A stretch of 50,249 nucleotides of DNA. Origin: Anaerolineae bacterium (lineage in GTDB: Bacteria > Chloroflexota > Anaerolineae > B4-G1 > SLSP01). Both the position numbers and the translations under genes were made by a program. Where the stretch lies: contig JAFGFI010000122.1 in assembly GCA_016931185.1 (NCBI GenBank), positions 1-50,249 of the forward strand. Direction: 5' to 3'. The notes beneath the pieces were generated by a model. That model made no database searches and was not told the DNA's origin. It worked only from the letters and a program-made list of their open reading frames with translations. Positions 41,986 to 50,249 of the stretch are shown here, piece by piece. Each line of letters opens with the position of its first letter. Positions within the stretch are counted from its first letter, which is position 1.

Positions 41986-44382
41986 TCACACTATAAAATT
42001 ATCATCATTGGGAATTGTATTACAGGGTTCTCGTGGAAGTAAAAGTTCCATTTCGATGTTCATGCGATCGGTCACATAAGCAAGATCAAGACATTGAATC
42101 AAAAGTTCCGCACTATAAAAATAGTCTGCTACCTGCTGTGCTTGTGTAGGCGAGAGATTCCAATCTCGCCCCAGGTCACGATGAGTACAGAGAAGCATAT
42201 AGAGTCTATCGGTAAATTCTTGACAATAACGGCGTGAGCTTTCAACTGTAGGGAGAGTGAGTGCTGTGAGTTGTTGATGTAGTGCATGTAAGCCAGCCTG
42301 TTGGCACCGGACAAGAGCCTCTGCCATCACCATGGTTAAATCCTGGATCCCACCATCATCCAGATTATGATCGCGCGCAAGGACCAATGTCTGCGCGCGA
42401 TGCAATAAGGTTGCGAAGACACCATCAATAGCAAAATACATAGGAAATATATTCTGAGAGAAGAGCGAGGATTTGCGGGTCCGGGATGGTAGGCGAGACG
42501 TTGAGGGAAAAAAGGTTTCATCACGGTCAAGCGCTAACACGAGATTCAAGACCTGAGTACGGATATTAGGATAATCCCGAATGAAGTTGACCGCCATAAG
42601 GCAGTAGGCAGAACGCTGAATTGCACTGGGAACACCGTTAGAAAGTGCCCTGGCCTTATGATCAGCCCAAGCAAGAAATTCATTAAGGCTAACACTATTT
42701 TGGATTTGTTCATTGAGAACTTCGAGAAAGAACGAGAAGAAGTCATCAGCATCATCCAGGATACTGGCAGTAAGCAGAATGACTTCGCGCCAACGGCTAT
42801 CTGTAGCGTGAGTAAGTAACTGAGGTAAAGTTCCACGACGTGCATTTTCAACGATATAACGCGCTGTGTAATATTCTTGAAAAGTAAGATGGGCGAAAGC
42901 ATAGATAGCGTGTGCCCGCTCAATCAAAATACCATGTTGGGCTTCAATCGCTTTGAGGATTGCATGCCCATCTATATCATCACTCAGTTTATCTGTGTCC
43001 GGCAGGCGTTGCAAATAGGCTACAATCTGGTCTTCTAATTGTTGTTGAGGAATAAAATGATCGCCTCGTTCGAAAGTCTGAACCGCAATACGCGCGAAGA
43101 GTTGATGCTTGCGTCCCGTCGAAAGACCACGGTAGATAAGATCGCGTTTGATATTGCGTGAACTATCCCACTTGCGTAGCAACGCATCCAGGGCATCCGT
43201 ATAAATTTCGACCCGCCGTTGTGGAAAATCCAAATTCACATCAAAAGCCAAACAAAGCATAGTAAGCAGCAAAGGCACGCGACTTAATTCTCGAAGTCCC
43301 CGGTGTTCAGGTTTGGCGAGTTCTTCTAGGAATGTATCACGTTTAGCCGGCATGCCATAAAACCATTTATCCGCAAATGCTGCGATCTGTATTGCGTCAA
43401 AATCGGCTATTTCCACATAGGTAAACCCGGTAAACGTGTAATCTGTCGCCGCATTGCGACACGTAATCAGGTACTGGCAATCGTAGTATCGTTGGATAAA
43501 TGATTTCAGTTCGGCGATAATCCGCCCTCGCTGTTCCTGAGTAACATTGACTTCATCAAGTCCATCACATAAGATTAAGCCTTGTCCTGTTTCTAATAAT
43601 TTTGTGACGAAATCTCGGGTATCCAGCACCCCAGACGGCATAAAGAGTTGTTGGATATAATCCAGGAGTGTTAGCCCACTATCGGCCCATTGTTTTAAGC
43701 CGACAAAGACAGGAATTTTAGAATATTGCTGGTCAATAGCATACAAAGTTACGTACTTGAGGAACGTTGTTTTCCCCGCGCCCGGTTTACCGAGGAGAAA
43801 AAGGTGATTTCCCTCTTCGCGGGTGAGAATATCCAACCCACTAATCCTTTCAGCATCTTTAACATGGTCTGGGTCAGTGTGCAGTTGGCGGACATCAAAT
43901 CTTCGGAAAGCAAGCGGTTGTTCTAACACATAGACATCTGTAAAAATATCGTTTAACAGAATAGGACGAGGTTGTCCAAAAATTTGAATGTTACAGTAAA
44001 GTCTGCGGAGTTTGTCAAAATAACTTGCAAGCGTCACTTCCCATTCAGGTGTATATGGAATTTGTGTGCGTATCAGGTATTCAAGTTCTTGTCTCAAATC
44101 CTCTAAACTTCGATAGCAGCTATTTGTTAATGCTTGTTGATCGCGCAGTACAGCCAGAAATAGGATAAGGGCATTCTCTTGATGATGATTATACTGATTA
44201 TGTAATGCGTCAATCAGGTTACGTATTCGCATATCCGGGGTTTCTGCTTGGGGGATTTTAGCACGCCACGGGGCCAACCGTGCATCAACAAAAAGCGTAC
44301 GCAGATGATTGTCACTGTCACTAGGACTACACGTAAGCAGGGTAGTATGTAAGCGTCGATACAGGTCCGAGGGAATGCTCAT
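41986..44382 (-). CDS. NACHT-domain STAND ATPase
   Basis: 798 residues. N-terminus (about 1-110) is all-helical with the repeating pattern of small effector-associated domains (LYRRLHTTLLT, then RIRNLIDALHNQY). The NACHT domain has P-loop GKPGAGKTT (198-206, K204), Walker B LILCDGLDEV (D273, D276, E277), the sensor region LITCRNAA and winged-helix-like parts to about 520. Residues 520-798 are helical repeats of unknown ligand, containing no leucine-rich or TPR signature that I can see. NACHT proteins are switches in defence or signalling. Neighbours are a cyclase and a membrane protein, not nucleases. Confidence 0.85.
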   Translation of the reverse strand: MSIPSDLYRRLHTTLLTCSPSDSDNHLRTLFVDARLAPWRAKIPQAETPDMRIRNLIDALHNQYNHHQENALILFLAVLRDQQALTNSCYRSLEDLRQELEYLIRTQIPYTPEWEVTLASYFDKLRRLYCNIQIFGQPRPILLNDIFTDVYVLEQPLAFRRFDVRQLHTDPDHVKDAERISGLDILTREEGNHLFLLGKPGAGKTTFLKYVTLYAIDQQYSKIPVFVGLKQWADSGLTLLDYIQQLFMPSGVLDTRDFVTKLLETGQGLILCDGLDEVNVTQEQRGRIIAELKSFIQRYYDCQYLITCRNAATDYTFTGFTYVEIADFDAIQIAAFADKWFYGMPAKRDTFLEELAKPEHRGLRELSRVPLLLTMLCLAFDVNLDFPQRRVEIYTDALDALLRKWDSSRNIKRDLIYRGLSTGRKHQLFARIAVQTFERGDHFIPQQQLEDQIVAYLQRLPDTDKLSDDIDGHAILKAIEAQHGILIERAHAIYAFAHLTFQEYYTARYIVENARRGTLPQLLTHATDSRWREVILLTASILDDADDFFSFFLEVLNEQIQNSVSLNEFLAWADHKARALSNGVPSAIQRSAYCLMAVNFIRDYPNIRTQVLNLVLALDRDETFFPSTSRLPSRTRKSSLFSQNIFPMYFAIDGVFATLLHRAQTLVLARDHNLDDGGIQDLTMVMAEALVRCQQAGLHALHQQLTALTLPTVESSRRYCQEFTDRLYMLLCTHRDLGRDWNLSPTQAQQVADYFYSAELLIQCLDLAYVTDRMNIEMELLLPREPCNTIPNDDNFIV

Positions 44383-44394
44383 ACTTTTTTATCC

Positions 44395-45447
44395 TTATCT
44401 TTTATTTGCCAGGAAAAAGGTACACATTTTGCCTTTCCCCTTCACATCAATTTCGCCGCGTTTCTCAAAATGATATGCGTGCTGGAGATGTGTATACACA
44501 GCCTCCGTTACCTGTATCTTATCGGCTATCCCGTGAGATTCCATACGACTGGCGATGTTGACAGTATCCCCCCACAAATCGTAGCTAAATTTGCTGCGGC
44601 CAATCACACCGGCAACGACCGGCCCCATGTGTATCCCTATGCGAATTTTCAGGGCAGTTTCGTGGCTCGCGTTAATGCTGCCCAACCTATGTTGTAATGA
44701 GAGAGCAAGATCAGCTATCGCTTCCGCGTGATCGGAACGCGGGAGCGGTACTCCTCCGACGACCATATAAGCATCTCCAATCGTCTTGATCTTCTCCAGG
44801 TTATAAAATGCAACCTGTTGATCAAAAGCTGTAAAAATCTCGTCAAGCAACGTAATTAATGCACTCGGTGATAGCTGAGAAGATAAAGGCGTGAATCCTA
44901 CAATGTCAGCAAATAGCACTGTAGCTTCAGAAAAGCTATCAGCGATAATACGCTCGCCTTGTTTTAAACGCTCTGCTATCGGATCGGGTAGAATATTGCG
45001 TAATAATCGCTCCGACTTTTCACGTTCAGTTTGAATAATTTGGAGATAGACTTGTTCCTGGTCACGCCATCGCTTTTTCTCCAGACTAGATCGGAGGCGT
45101 GCTTTAAGAAATACCAGATCAAAGGGTTTAGGCAAATACTCATCTGCCCCCATCTCAATACCTTTGACCACACTATCAAAATCACCTAAAGCTGAGACGA
45201 TAATAACGGGAATGTGTCGCCAAACATGATTGGCTTTGAGATGTTGTAATACTTCAAACCCATCCATTTCTGGCATCATAATATCCAGCAAAATCACGTC
45301 GGGATTTTCATTTTCGACTTTTTCCAGTGCCTCGCGTCCATTTCGGGCACTCAGGGTATCATAATGCAAATCCTTTAATTCTTGTTCCAAATAATCAATA
45401 TTGAACTCTTCATCATCGACAATAAGTATTTTAGATTGTGTGTTCAT
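44395..45447 (-). CDS. Receiver-regulated class III adenylate cyclase
   Basis: 350 residues. Receiver at about 5-122 (DDEE, D55 in LLDIMMPE, conserved Lys in PKPF). A linker helix (125-165) leads to the cyclase domain. The metal-binding Asp residues are D181 and D225, the adenine-selecting pair K221 and D290, and the transition-state pair N297 and R301: a complete set for cAMP production as a homodimer. Phosphorylation of D55, presumably by the upstream kinase, would control it. Starts 3 bases after the DivK-like gene. cAMP receptors are not in view. Confidence 0.92.
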   Translation of the reverse strand: MNTQSKILIVDDEEFNIDYLEQELKDLHYDTLSARNGREALEKVENENPDVILLDIMMPEMDGFEVLQHLKANHVWRHIPVIIVSALGDFDSVVKGIEMGADEYLPKPFDLVFLKARLRSSLEKKRWRDQEQVYLQIIQTEREKSERLLRNILPDPIAERLKQGERIIADSFSEATVLFADIVGFTPLSSQLSPSALITLLDEIFTAFDQQVAFYNLEKIKTIGDAYMVVGGVPLPRSDHAEAIADLALSLQHRLGSINASHETALKIRIGIHMGPVVAGVIGRSKFSYDLWGDTVNIASRMESHGIADKIQVTEAVYTHLQHAYHFEKRGEIDVKGKGKMCTFFLANKR

Positions 45448-45450
45448 GGC

Positions 45451-45816
45451 TTAATCTTCTAAATAATAGGCGAGTTTTTCGAACAATTGATCTTCATCCA
45501 GGGGCTTAGACAAATAACTATCACACCCACAAGCTAATGCTTCTTCTTCATCGCCCATCATCGCGTGCGCGGTAAGCGCGATAATGGGAATGTGAGCAAG
45601 TTCGGCGTTTGCTTTAATACGGCGAGTAGCATCCCAACCATTGATGATGGGCAGCGAAAGGTCCATCAGGATCAAATCGGGCTGCTCAGATTTTGCCATT
45701 TGAATTCCCGCCGCACCATCCTCAGCAACGAAAATTATGTAATCTTCCTCCAAAAGCTGAACTAAAAGTTCGGCATTAAGTTCTGCGTCTTCGACGATTA
45801 AAATCTTTTTGGTCAT
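45451..45816 (-). CDS. Single-domain response regulator (DivK-like)
   Basis: 121 residues from the ATG at 45816, chosen because GAGAGG lies 7 bases upstream; the longer open frame above it is non-homologous. Receiver only: VEDAELN, D52 in LMDLSLP, TAHAMMGD (switch Thr), and K104-ish in LSKPLD. The family includes DivK/Spo0F-type relay proteins. It overlaps the kinase gene by 41 bases and precedes the cyclase by 3, so it may shuttle phosphate between them. Confidence 0.9.
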   Translation of the reverse strand: MTKKILIVEDAELNAELLVQLLEEDYIIFVAEDGAAGIQMAKSEQPDLILMDLSLPIINGWDATRRIKANAELAHIPIIALTAHAMMGDEEEALACGCDSYLSKPLDEDQLFEKLAYYLED

Positions 45817-48800
45817 GCTCAACCTCTCTTTGAATATCCTGCTCAGGATTGGATGAGTGCAAAGTATATTTAATGGGCAACACGATTGTGAAGGTAGACC
45901 CTTTCCCAATCTGGCTCTCCACTGTAATATTTCCTCCTAACAAACGCGCTAATTGCAGACTGATGGCCAATCCTAGTCCGGTGCCCCCAAATTTGCGCGT
46001 CGGACTGTTATCCACCTGCTCAAATTCCCCAAAGATACGATCTAAATCTTTTTCAGGGATACCGATACCTGTATCTGTGACCCCTAAAGCCAACTTGTCA
46101 TCCTGACGTTGAGCGGAAACTGTAATACTGCCAGTCTCGGTAAATTTGATCGCATTTCCCAGGAGATTTATCAGAATTTGCTTAACCTTATCTTGATCCG
46201 TCACCATTAAAGGCAAATCGGGGGCTATCTCTTTATGTAGATGTAAGTGTGTACTTTTAACTAAGGGTTGTACGATATGCAGACAAGTATCTATTAATTT
46301 GCTAATATCAAAAGGGGTAGGCTTAACATCCATCCGCCCTGCTTCAATTTTAGAAATATCAAGAACTGTGTCAATGAGTTTGAGTAGCTGCTCCGCACTC
46401 ATGAGCACCTTATCTAAATTATCAAGTTGTCGCTCCGGCAATAGCTCTGCACCTTTGCGCCGCACCAGCCGAGTGAATCCAATGATCGCATTGAGCGGCG
46501 TGCGTAATTCGTGGCTCATATTGGCCAGGAAAATACTCTTCGCGCGATTAGCCTGTTCAGCAGCCTCTCCCGCTTGTTGTGTTTCTTTAAACAAATAGGC
46601 ATTATCAAGCGTAACGGCAACTAAATCGGCCATAGTTTGAAAAATAACCATGTCTTCTTTCGCAAACGTAGTCTCCCATTTACTTTGGATACTCAACGCC
46701 CCCATCACATGACCTCTTGATCGCAATGGGACACCTAGCTCTGCATTTGAATCCGGTAACACGGTAATAGGGATAGATTCACTTTTGAAATTTGTGTTGA
46801 CTATAGCCTGATTTTCAATGACACACTGGGCAATAGTGTTATCCCCGTCCATTGCAAGTTGGACACGTTGTTGCACCAGTACCCGGCCTGTATTCCCTGT
46901 CCCCGCGCGCAACACAGCCGAGGTTCTTGTGGGATCCAACAAAAATAGCCCCACAAAGTGCAATTTAAATTTTTCGCGGATTAAATTGACCACTTGTTGC
47001 ATAATAACATCTGGGTCTAAAATGCTGCTGATGGAGCGAGAGATATTAGCGACGGTTTGAATTTGCATCTTGCGATACTGAGTTTGTTCAATCAAGTGTA
47101 CTGTTTCGTCGAAGAGATTGGCTTGGGCGATTGCTGTTGCGGCTGAGGTCGCCAAAGACTCCAATAATTTGAGATCATTTGTGCTGAAATGGCCTACTTC
47201 CACATCTACAACCTGCAGCACACCCATGACTTTTCGCTTTGACCACAAAGGAACTGTTAATGCAGAACGTACTTGCAATCCCGTTGCTTTATCAACTTCT
47301 GCATAATACCGTGGGTCAGAATGAACATCTGGGATGATCAAGCTTTTTGCATTTTGTGCTACCCACCCGGCCAAGCCTTTACCGGGTGGCAATCGCCAGC
47401 CGCGCATGCCCCGGTATTGTGGGTTAGTAAGATGCCGGCATACGAGTTCTTCTGTGTCTGGATCAACCAGCCAAATGGAACATGCACTCGCATTTAACAA
47501 ATGTCGTACTTCTTCAAGCACGGTGAACAGTAAATGATCCAAATCCAGGCTAGAACTAAAGATTTGACTGGCCCGGTGTAATAACCCTAAATCTTGTGTG
47601 CGTTTGTTAGCCTCGGCCCGCGCCTGTTCAATCAACTTAAATTGGCGCGCGTTTTCAATAGCAATAGCCGCCGAGGTGGCCAAGGGGTCCAGGACTTTTA
47701 AATCCTGCTCACGAAAACGATCAATGGTTGTATCCACAGCTTCTAACACACCAATGACATTTTCTTTAACCCGCAAAGGGACCACTACCATAGAATGTAA
47801 CTTAGGGTAAATGTGGCTATCAAATCCGCGAAAGTGGCGCGCATCCCTATCAACATCGGGAACGATCAAACTTTTATTGTTTTGGGCAACCCAACCGGCT
47901 AATCCAATATCAGCGTTCAATCGCCACCCACATATCAGGTCCCGATATGGCCCGGTAGCTTGCCAACAGATCAGATCGTCCGTATCAGGTTCTTTGAGCC
48001 AGATAGAAGTAGCCGTCACATTAAGTAAACTGCGTACCTCTTCCAAAACGATAACCAATAGGTCTTCCAAGTCCAGATTCGAACTGAAGGCCTGGCTGGC
48101 GCGATTGAGCAATTCGAGCTGTTGTCGCCGCAGTTCAGATTCAGCACGCGCCTGTTCAACCAATTGAAATTGGCGCGCGTTACGAATACCTGTCGCTGCT
48201 TGCCGTCCAAAAACTTGCAATAATTCGATTTCACTACGCTTGAAAGTCTCTGATTGCGTGGCAGCAAAAAGATTACCGGTAAGGAGAGCGGGAGTAGGAT
48301 GTCCATCTACAAGACTTTCGAGAAAAAAGGGAACGGCGATCACCTGCTTGATACCCAGGGATTGCTGAATACCGTCAACGATGGGTTTTGCCGCCGGAGC
48401 GATGATGGGAGCAAAGAGATCGTAAAGGGCATTACTCGTCATAGGACGTTTTTGTTGAGCGGCCTGCACACTGAGATTGTCCTTGTAAATTTCCTGGTGT
48501 GTATAGACGCGGGCAAAAGATGGGTCGCTGAGATTGATGGGAATTTGCATTACATTGGAGATTTCTTGTTCCCAATGCCAAATATCCTCTCGCGTCGCCA
48601 GATTGGGGTTCACATAGACTGCGCGTACAGGGAGCGAGTCATCCGGTTCATGAGGTGCCACCATAGCGCCGATGTAGCCTAACTCCTCTACTACGCCTCT
48701 CGCAATAAGGTCAAAAATCTCATTTTCACTGTGCAGGCTGGTCCGCACACGCAGTGCCAATTCTTGCGCAATGCCGATCTGTAACCGGTAATTTTCATTT

Positions 48801-49525
48801 TCTATTGCGGCAGCAGCCTGCCGGCCAAACGCGGAGAGAATTAAAATATCCTGTTCAGAAATGATACTGCTCTTAGCAGCAAAAAGGTTTCCCACTAACT
48901 CCTGAACCGGCTGCCCATCAATATGATTTTCGAGGAAAAAGGGCATAGCAATCACTTGTTGGATGCCAAGTGCGTGTTGGATGCCATTTACAACTGGGCG
49001 GGTAATAGGAGACGTAAAGGGGGTGAAAAGATCATATAACTCGTCACTGGTTACAGCTCTTCCTGCCTTGACGGCGCGAACGCTTAAGTTATCCCTGTAC
49101 TTAGGTTGATGGATGTAAACTCGTGCCAATACAGGATTAGTAATGCTGACTGCTTCCCCTACAATTTCAGAAATATGAGCTTCCCATTTGTGGATATCTT
49201 CCAGGGTAGCAATATCGGGAGCGATGTATAGGGCACGAACAGGCAAAGCATCTCCTTGTTCATACATCGCAACCATTGCGCCTACATAACCCAGAGCCTC
49301 TACTACGTCCTCAGCAATACGTTGTAGGGTTTGTTCTAAACCTGGTGCGTTTAACTTAGGAGCAGTTACGGAGGATATGTAAGGAGAAAGTCTACGTTTA
49401 AATGTAATCTGGGCTAAGTTTTTTACAGTCCAAGCCACAGGGGGAAAATTAGCAATCTTATTTATGATGCGTGAATTGGAAAAGAACTGGTAAAATTTTT
49501 TAATAAGTTTTCTTTTATAACTCAC
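45776..49525 (-). CDS. Five-GAF hybrid-free histidine kinase
   Basis: 1249 residues, start GTG at 49525 overlapping the previous stop (TAGTG). No membrane span. Two large GAF-like modules of a less usual type (about 65-250 and 260-450, both with GY-GAMVA and DNLSV motifs) are clear duplicates. Two ordinary GAF domains (about 470-640 and 655-830) are also duplicates of each other, and a fifth is at about 840-985. HisKA has H1005 in NMSHELRTPLNAI, and HATPase runs about 1110-1225 (LLGNAIKFT, DTGIGIP, GTGLGLAI). It feeds the relay and cyclase genes immediately downstream. Confidence 0.92.
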   Translation of the reverse strand: MSYKRKLIKKFYQFFSNSRIINKIANFPPVAWTVKNLAQITFKRRLSPYISSVTAPKLNAPGLEQTLQRIAEDVVEALGYVGAMVAMYEQGDALPVRALYIAPDIATLEDIHKWEAHISEIVGEAVSITNPVLARVYIHQPKYRDNLSVRAVKAGRAVTSDELYDLFTPFTSPITRPVVNGIQHALGIQQVIAMPFFLENHIDGQPVQELVGNLFAAKSSIISEQDILILSAFGRQAAAAIENENYRLQIGIAQELALRVRTSLHSENEIFDLIARGVVEELGYIGAMVAPHEPDDSLPVRAVYVNPNLATREDIWHWEQEISNVMQIPINLSDPSFARVYTHQEIYKDNLSVQAAQQKRPMTSNALYDLFAPIIAPAAKPIVDGIQQSLGIKQVIAVPFFLESLVDGHPTPALLTGNLFAATQSETFKRSEIELLQVFGRQAATGIRNARQFQLVEQARAESELRRQQLELLNRASQAFSSNLDLEDLLVIVLEEVRSLLNVTATSIWLKEPDTDDLICWQATGPYRDLICGWRLNADIGLAGWVAQNNKSLIVPDVDRDARHFRGFDSHIYPKLHSMVVVPLRVKENVIGVLEAVDTTIDRFREQDLKVLDPLATSAAIAIENARQFKLIEQARAEANKRTQDLGLLHRASQIFSSSLDLDHLLFTVLEEVRHLLNASACSIWLVDPDTEELVCRHLTNPQYRGMRGWRLPPGKGLAGWVAQNAKSLIIPDVHSDPRYYAEVDKATGLQVRSALTVPLWSKRKVMGVLQVVDVEVGHFSTNDLKLLESLATSAATAIAQANLFDETVHLIEQTQYRKMQIQTVANISRSISSILDPDVIMQQVVNLIREKFKLHFVGLFLLDPTRTSAVLRAGTGNTGRVLVQQRVQLAMDGDNTIAQCVIENQAIVNTNFKSESIPITVLPDSNAELGVPLRSRGHVMGALSIQSKWETTFAKEDMVIFQTMADLVAVTLDNAYLFKETQQAGEAAEQANRAKSIFLANMSHELRTPLNAIIGFTRLVRRKGAELLPERQLDNLDKVLMSAEQLLKLIDTVLDISKIEAGRMDVKPTPFDISKLIDTCLHIVQPLVKSTHLHLHKEIAPDLPLMVTDQDKVKQILINLLGNAIKFTETGSITVSAQRQDDKLALGVTDTGIGIPEKDLDRIFGEFEQVDNSPTRKFGGTGLGLAISLQLARLLGGNITVESQIGKGSTFTIVLPIKYTLHSSNPEQDIQREVEHDQKDFNRRRRRT

Positions 49526-50091
49526 TACTTAGATCCCTCAGATGTTTCTATTCTACATATTTCTGGTTTTTCCGGCAGATAGCATACCGTTACCGGCACA
49601 CCTATATCCACGCGCCAATAGACATTAGCATTGCGCTCCGCGCGGGTGATATCGCGTTGGGAACCGTCGGGCAGTATGGCAGTAAAATGATAAGCCACAC
49701 AATGCCAGTGCGAACGGTAACTGTGAATCGCCCAACGATCAATAATCACGCTTTGGGTAACAACGCCATGTTCTCGGAGTTGGGTATCATACCCCAAAAC
49801 ACGGAGGCCCCAGACCACTATTCCCCCACAAAGCAACACTAACAGCAACATCGGTATCCCGACCATTACTAATGTCATTAAGAGCAGCAAACTTACCACG
49901 CCGGTCGTCATAGGTTCCAGCGGAAATGTCAGTAGTGTTGTGAGCAGCGGCAACATTGACACAAGTATCATACCTGCTCCGCCCAACACGATGAGCAACA
50001 GTATTACTCCAAACACCGTCAGGAGCATGCCCGTCTGATGGGTGAGGGGGCATCTAGGCCAAGAGTGTTTACGCTGTTTTTTGCTAAACAT
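49525..50091 (-). CDS. DUF3592-like membrane protein
   Basis: 188 residues. Two to three hydrophobic spans (near 22-60 and 65-97), then a C-terminal domain of about 90 residues with TQSVIIDRW, HCVAYHF, DITRAERNANVYWRVDIG and VTVCYLPEKPEICRIE, a pattern like DUF3592 proteins. It is first in the signalling operon and overlaps the kinase start by one base. The ribosome site is weak (AGGA too close to the ATG). Function unknown. Confidence 0.7.
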   Translation of the reverse strand: MFSKKQRKHSWPRCPLTHQTGMLLTVFGVILLLIVLGGAGMILVSMLPLLTTLLTFPLEPMTTGVVSLLLLMTLVMVGIPMLLLVLLCGGIVVWGLRVLGYDTQLREHGVVTQSVIIDRWAIHSYRSHWHCVAYHFTAILPDGSQRDITRAERNANVYWRVDIGVPVTVCYLPEKPEICRIETSEGSK

Positions 50092-50107
50092 ATCCTATAC
50101 ACCATAC

Positions 50108-50150
50108 ATTATAGCATCTTCACTTTAATAGCATCTTGATAAATAGTCAA
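50108..50150 (-). promoter_or_regulatory. Promoter region of the signalling operon
   Basis: On the minus strand TTGACT (50150-50145) is followed after 17 bases by TAAAGT (50127-50122). A second, perfect TATAAT lies at 50113-50108. A 10-base direct repeat, ATAGCATCTT on the plus strand (50111-50120 and 50128-50137), overlaps both -10 boxes and may be an operator. The remaining bases to 50249 show no gene. Confidence 0.45.
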
Positions 50151-50249
50151 GTTGCTTGCATCTAGGGCTATCGCATTTGGATCTTCCAGGAAGCTGTGAG
50201 TCCCTTACACCGGCTAAATACGTGGGATGGACGCCGGTTTGCCGCATGC

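Noticed and set aside
1..50249. tRNA, rRNA, insertion sequences or phage genes
   Set aside because: No cloverleaf-like T-loop sequence, transposase motif, target-site duplication or phage structural gene was found by eye; a dedicated tRNA scan could not be run.

Overview
The window is bacterial chromosome, of mixed base composition (roughly half GC) and densely coded on both strands. It has no rRNA, tRNA, phage, insertion-sequence or CRISPR signal that I can see. The gene set suggests a member of the Chloroflexota, Anaerolineae/Caldilineae-like. It includes a giant membrane-anchored alpha-2-macroglobulin with Ig-like repeats, secreted proteins with a YLPLV-type linker, many GAF-domain histidine kinases, a Ser/Thr kinase with an extracellular LysM domain, a NACHT ATPase, and dnaA away from dnaN. 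The taxon is an inference from gene style; no marker was compared with a database.

Layout. 1-7.5 kb (minus): a 36-residue membrane protein missed by length filters, an ECF sigma factor and a 2154-residue alpha-2-macroglobulin whose N-terminus is built like an anti-sigma factor. 7.8-11.2 kb (plus): an ABC exporter operon (ATPase, a RibD/DHFR-like reductase, two permeases). 11.2-13.3 kb (minus): a secreted CAP-domain protein with a C-terminal CxxC domain. 13.4-16.3 kb (minus): a second ABC-2 exporter, then a PadR regulator overlapping a truncated phosphoglycosyl transferase-like membrane protein. 16.4-17.6 kb (plus): a Tat-exported acetoacetate-decarboxylase-like lipoprotein. 17.6-23 kb: a nitrogen-control pair, glnE (minus) and glnA (plus), divergent across a promoter region with a strong palindrome; the GlnE carries inserted ACT-like domains. 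23.4-27 kb: a GAF histidine kinase and a double-receiver LuxR-type regulator. 27-32 kb: a Nudix hydrolase, endonuclease III, dnaA with DnaA boxes upstream, and a lactate permease. 31.7-36.3 kb: a receiver/ParA fusion, a GAF histidine kinase, greA and lysS.

36.4-50.1 kb is entirely on the minus strand. It reads, from its upstream end, as a tightly packed signalling operon: DUF3592-like membrane protein, five-GAF histidine kinase, DivK-like receiver, receiver/class III adenylate cyclase, NACHT ATPase, four-helix membrane protein, then a LysM-bearing Ser/Thr kinase after an 88-base gap. Two tandem LysM/M23 peptidases with their own promoter follow, and an HD hydrolase.

The most interesting signals are: (1) the sigma factor/alpha-2-macroglobulin pair, which could be a protease-sensing sigma/anti-sigma system; (2) the phosphorelay-cyclase-NACHT-LysM kinase operon; (3) GlnE with built-in ACT modules facing a palindrome-controlled glnA; (4) near-leaderless promoters at glnE and the decarboxylase-like gene. 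All functions are read from motifs by eye; no homology search was run.
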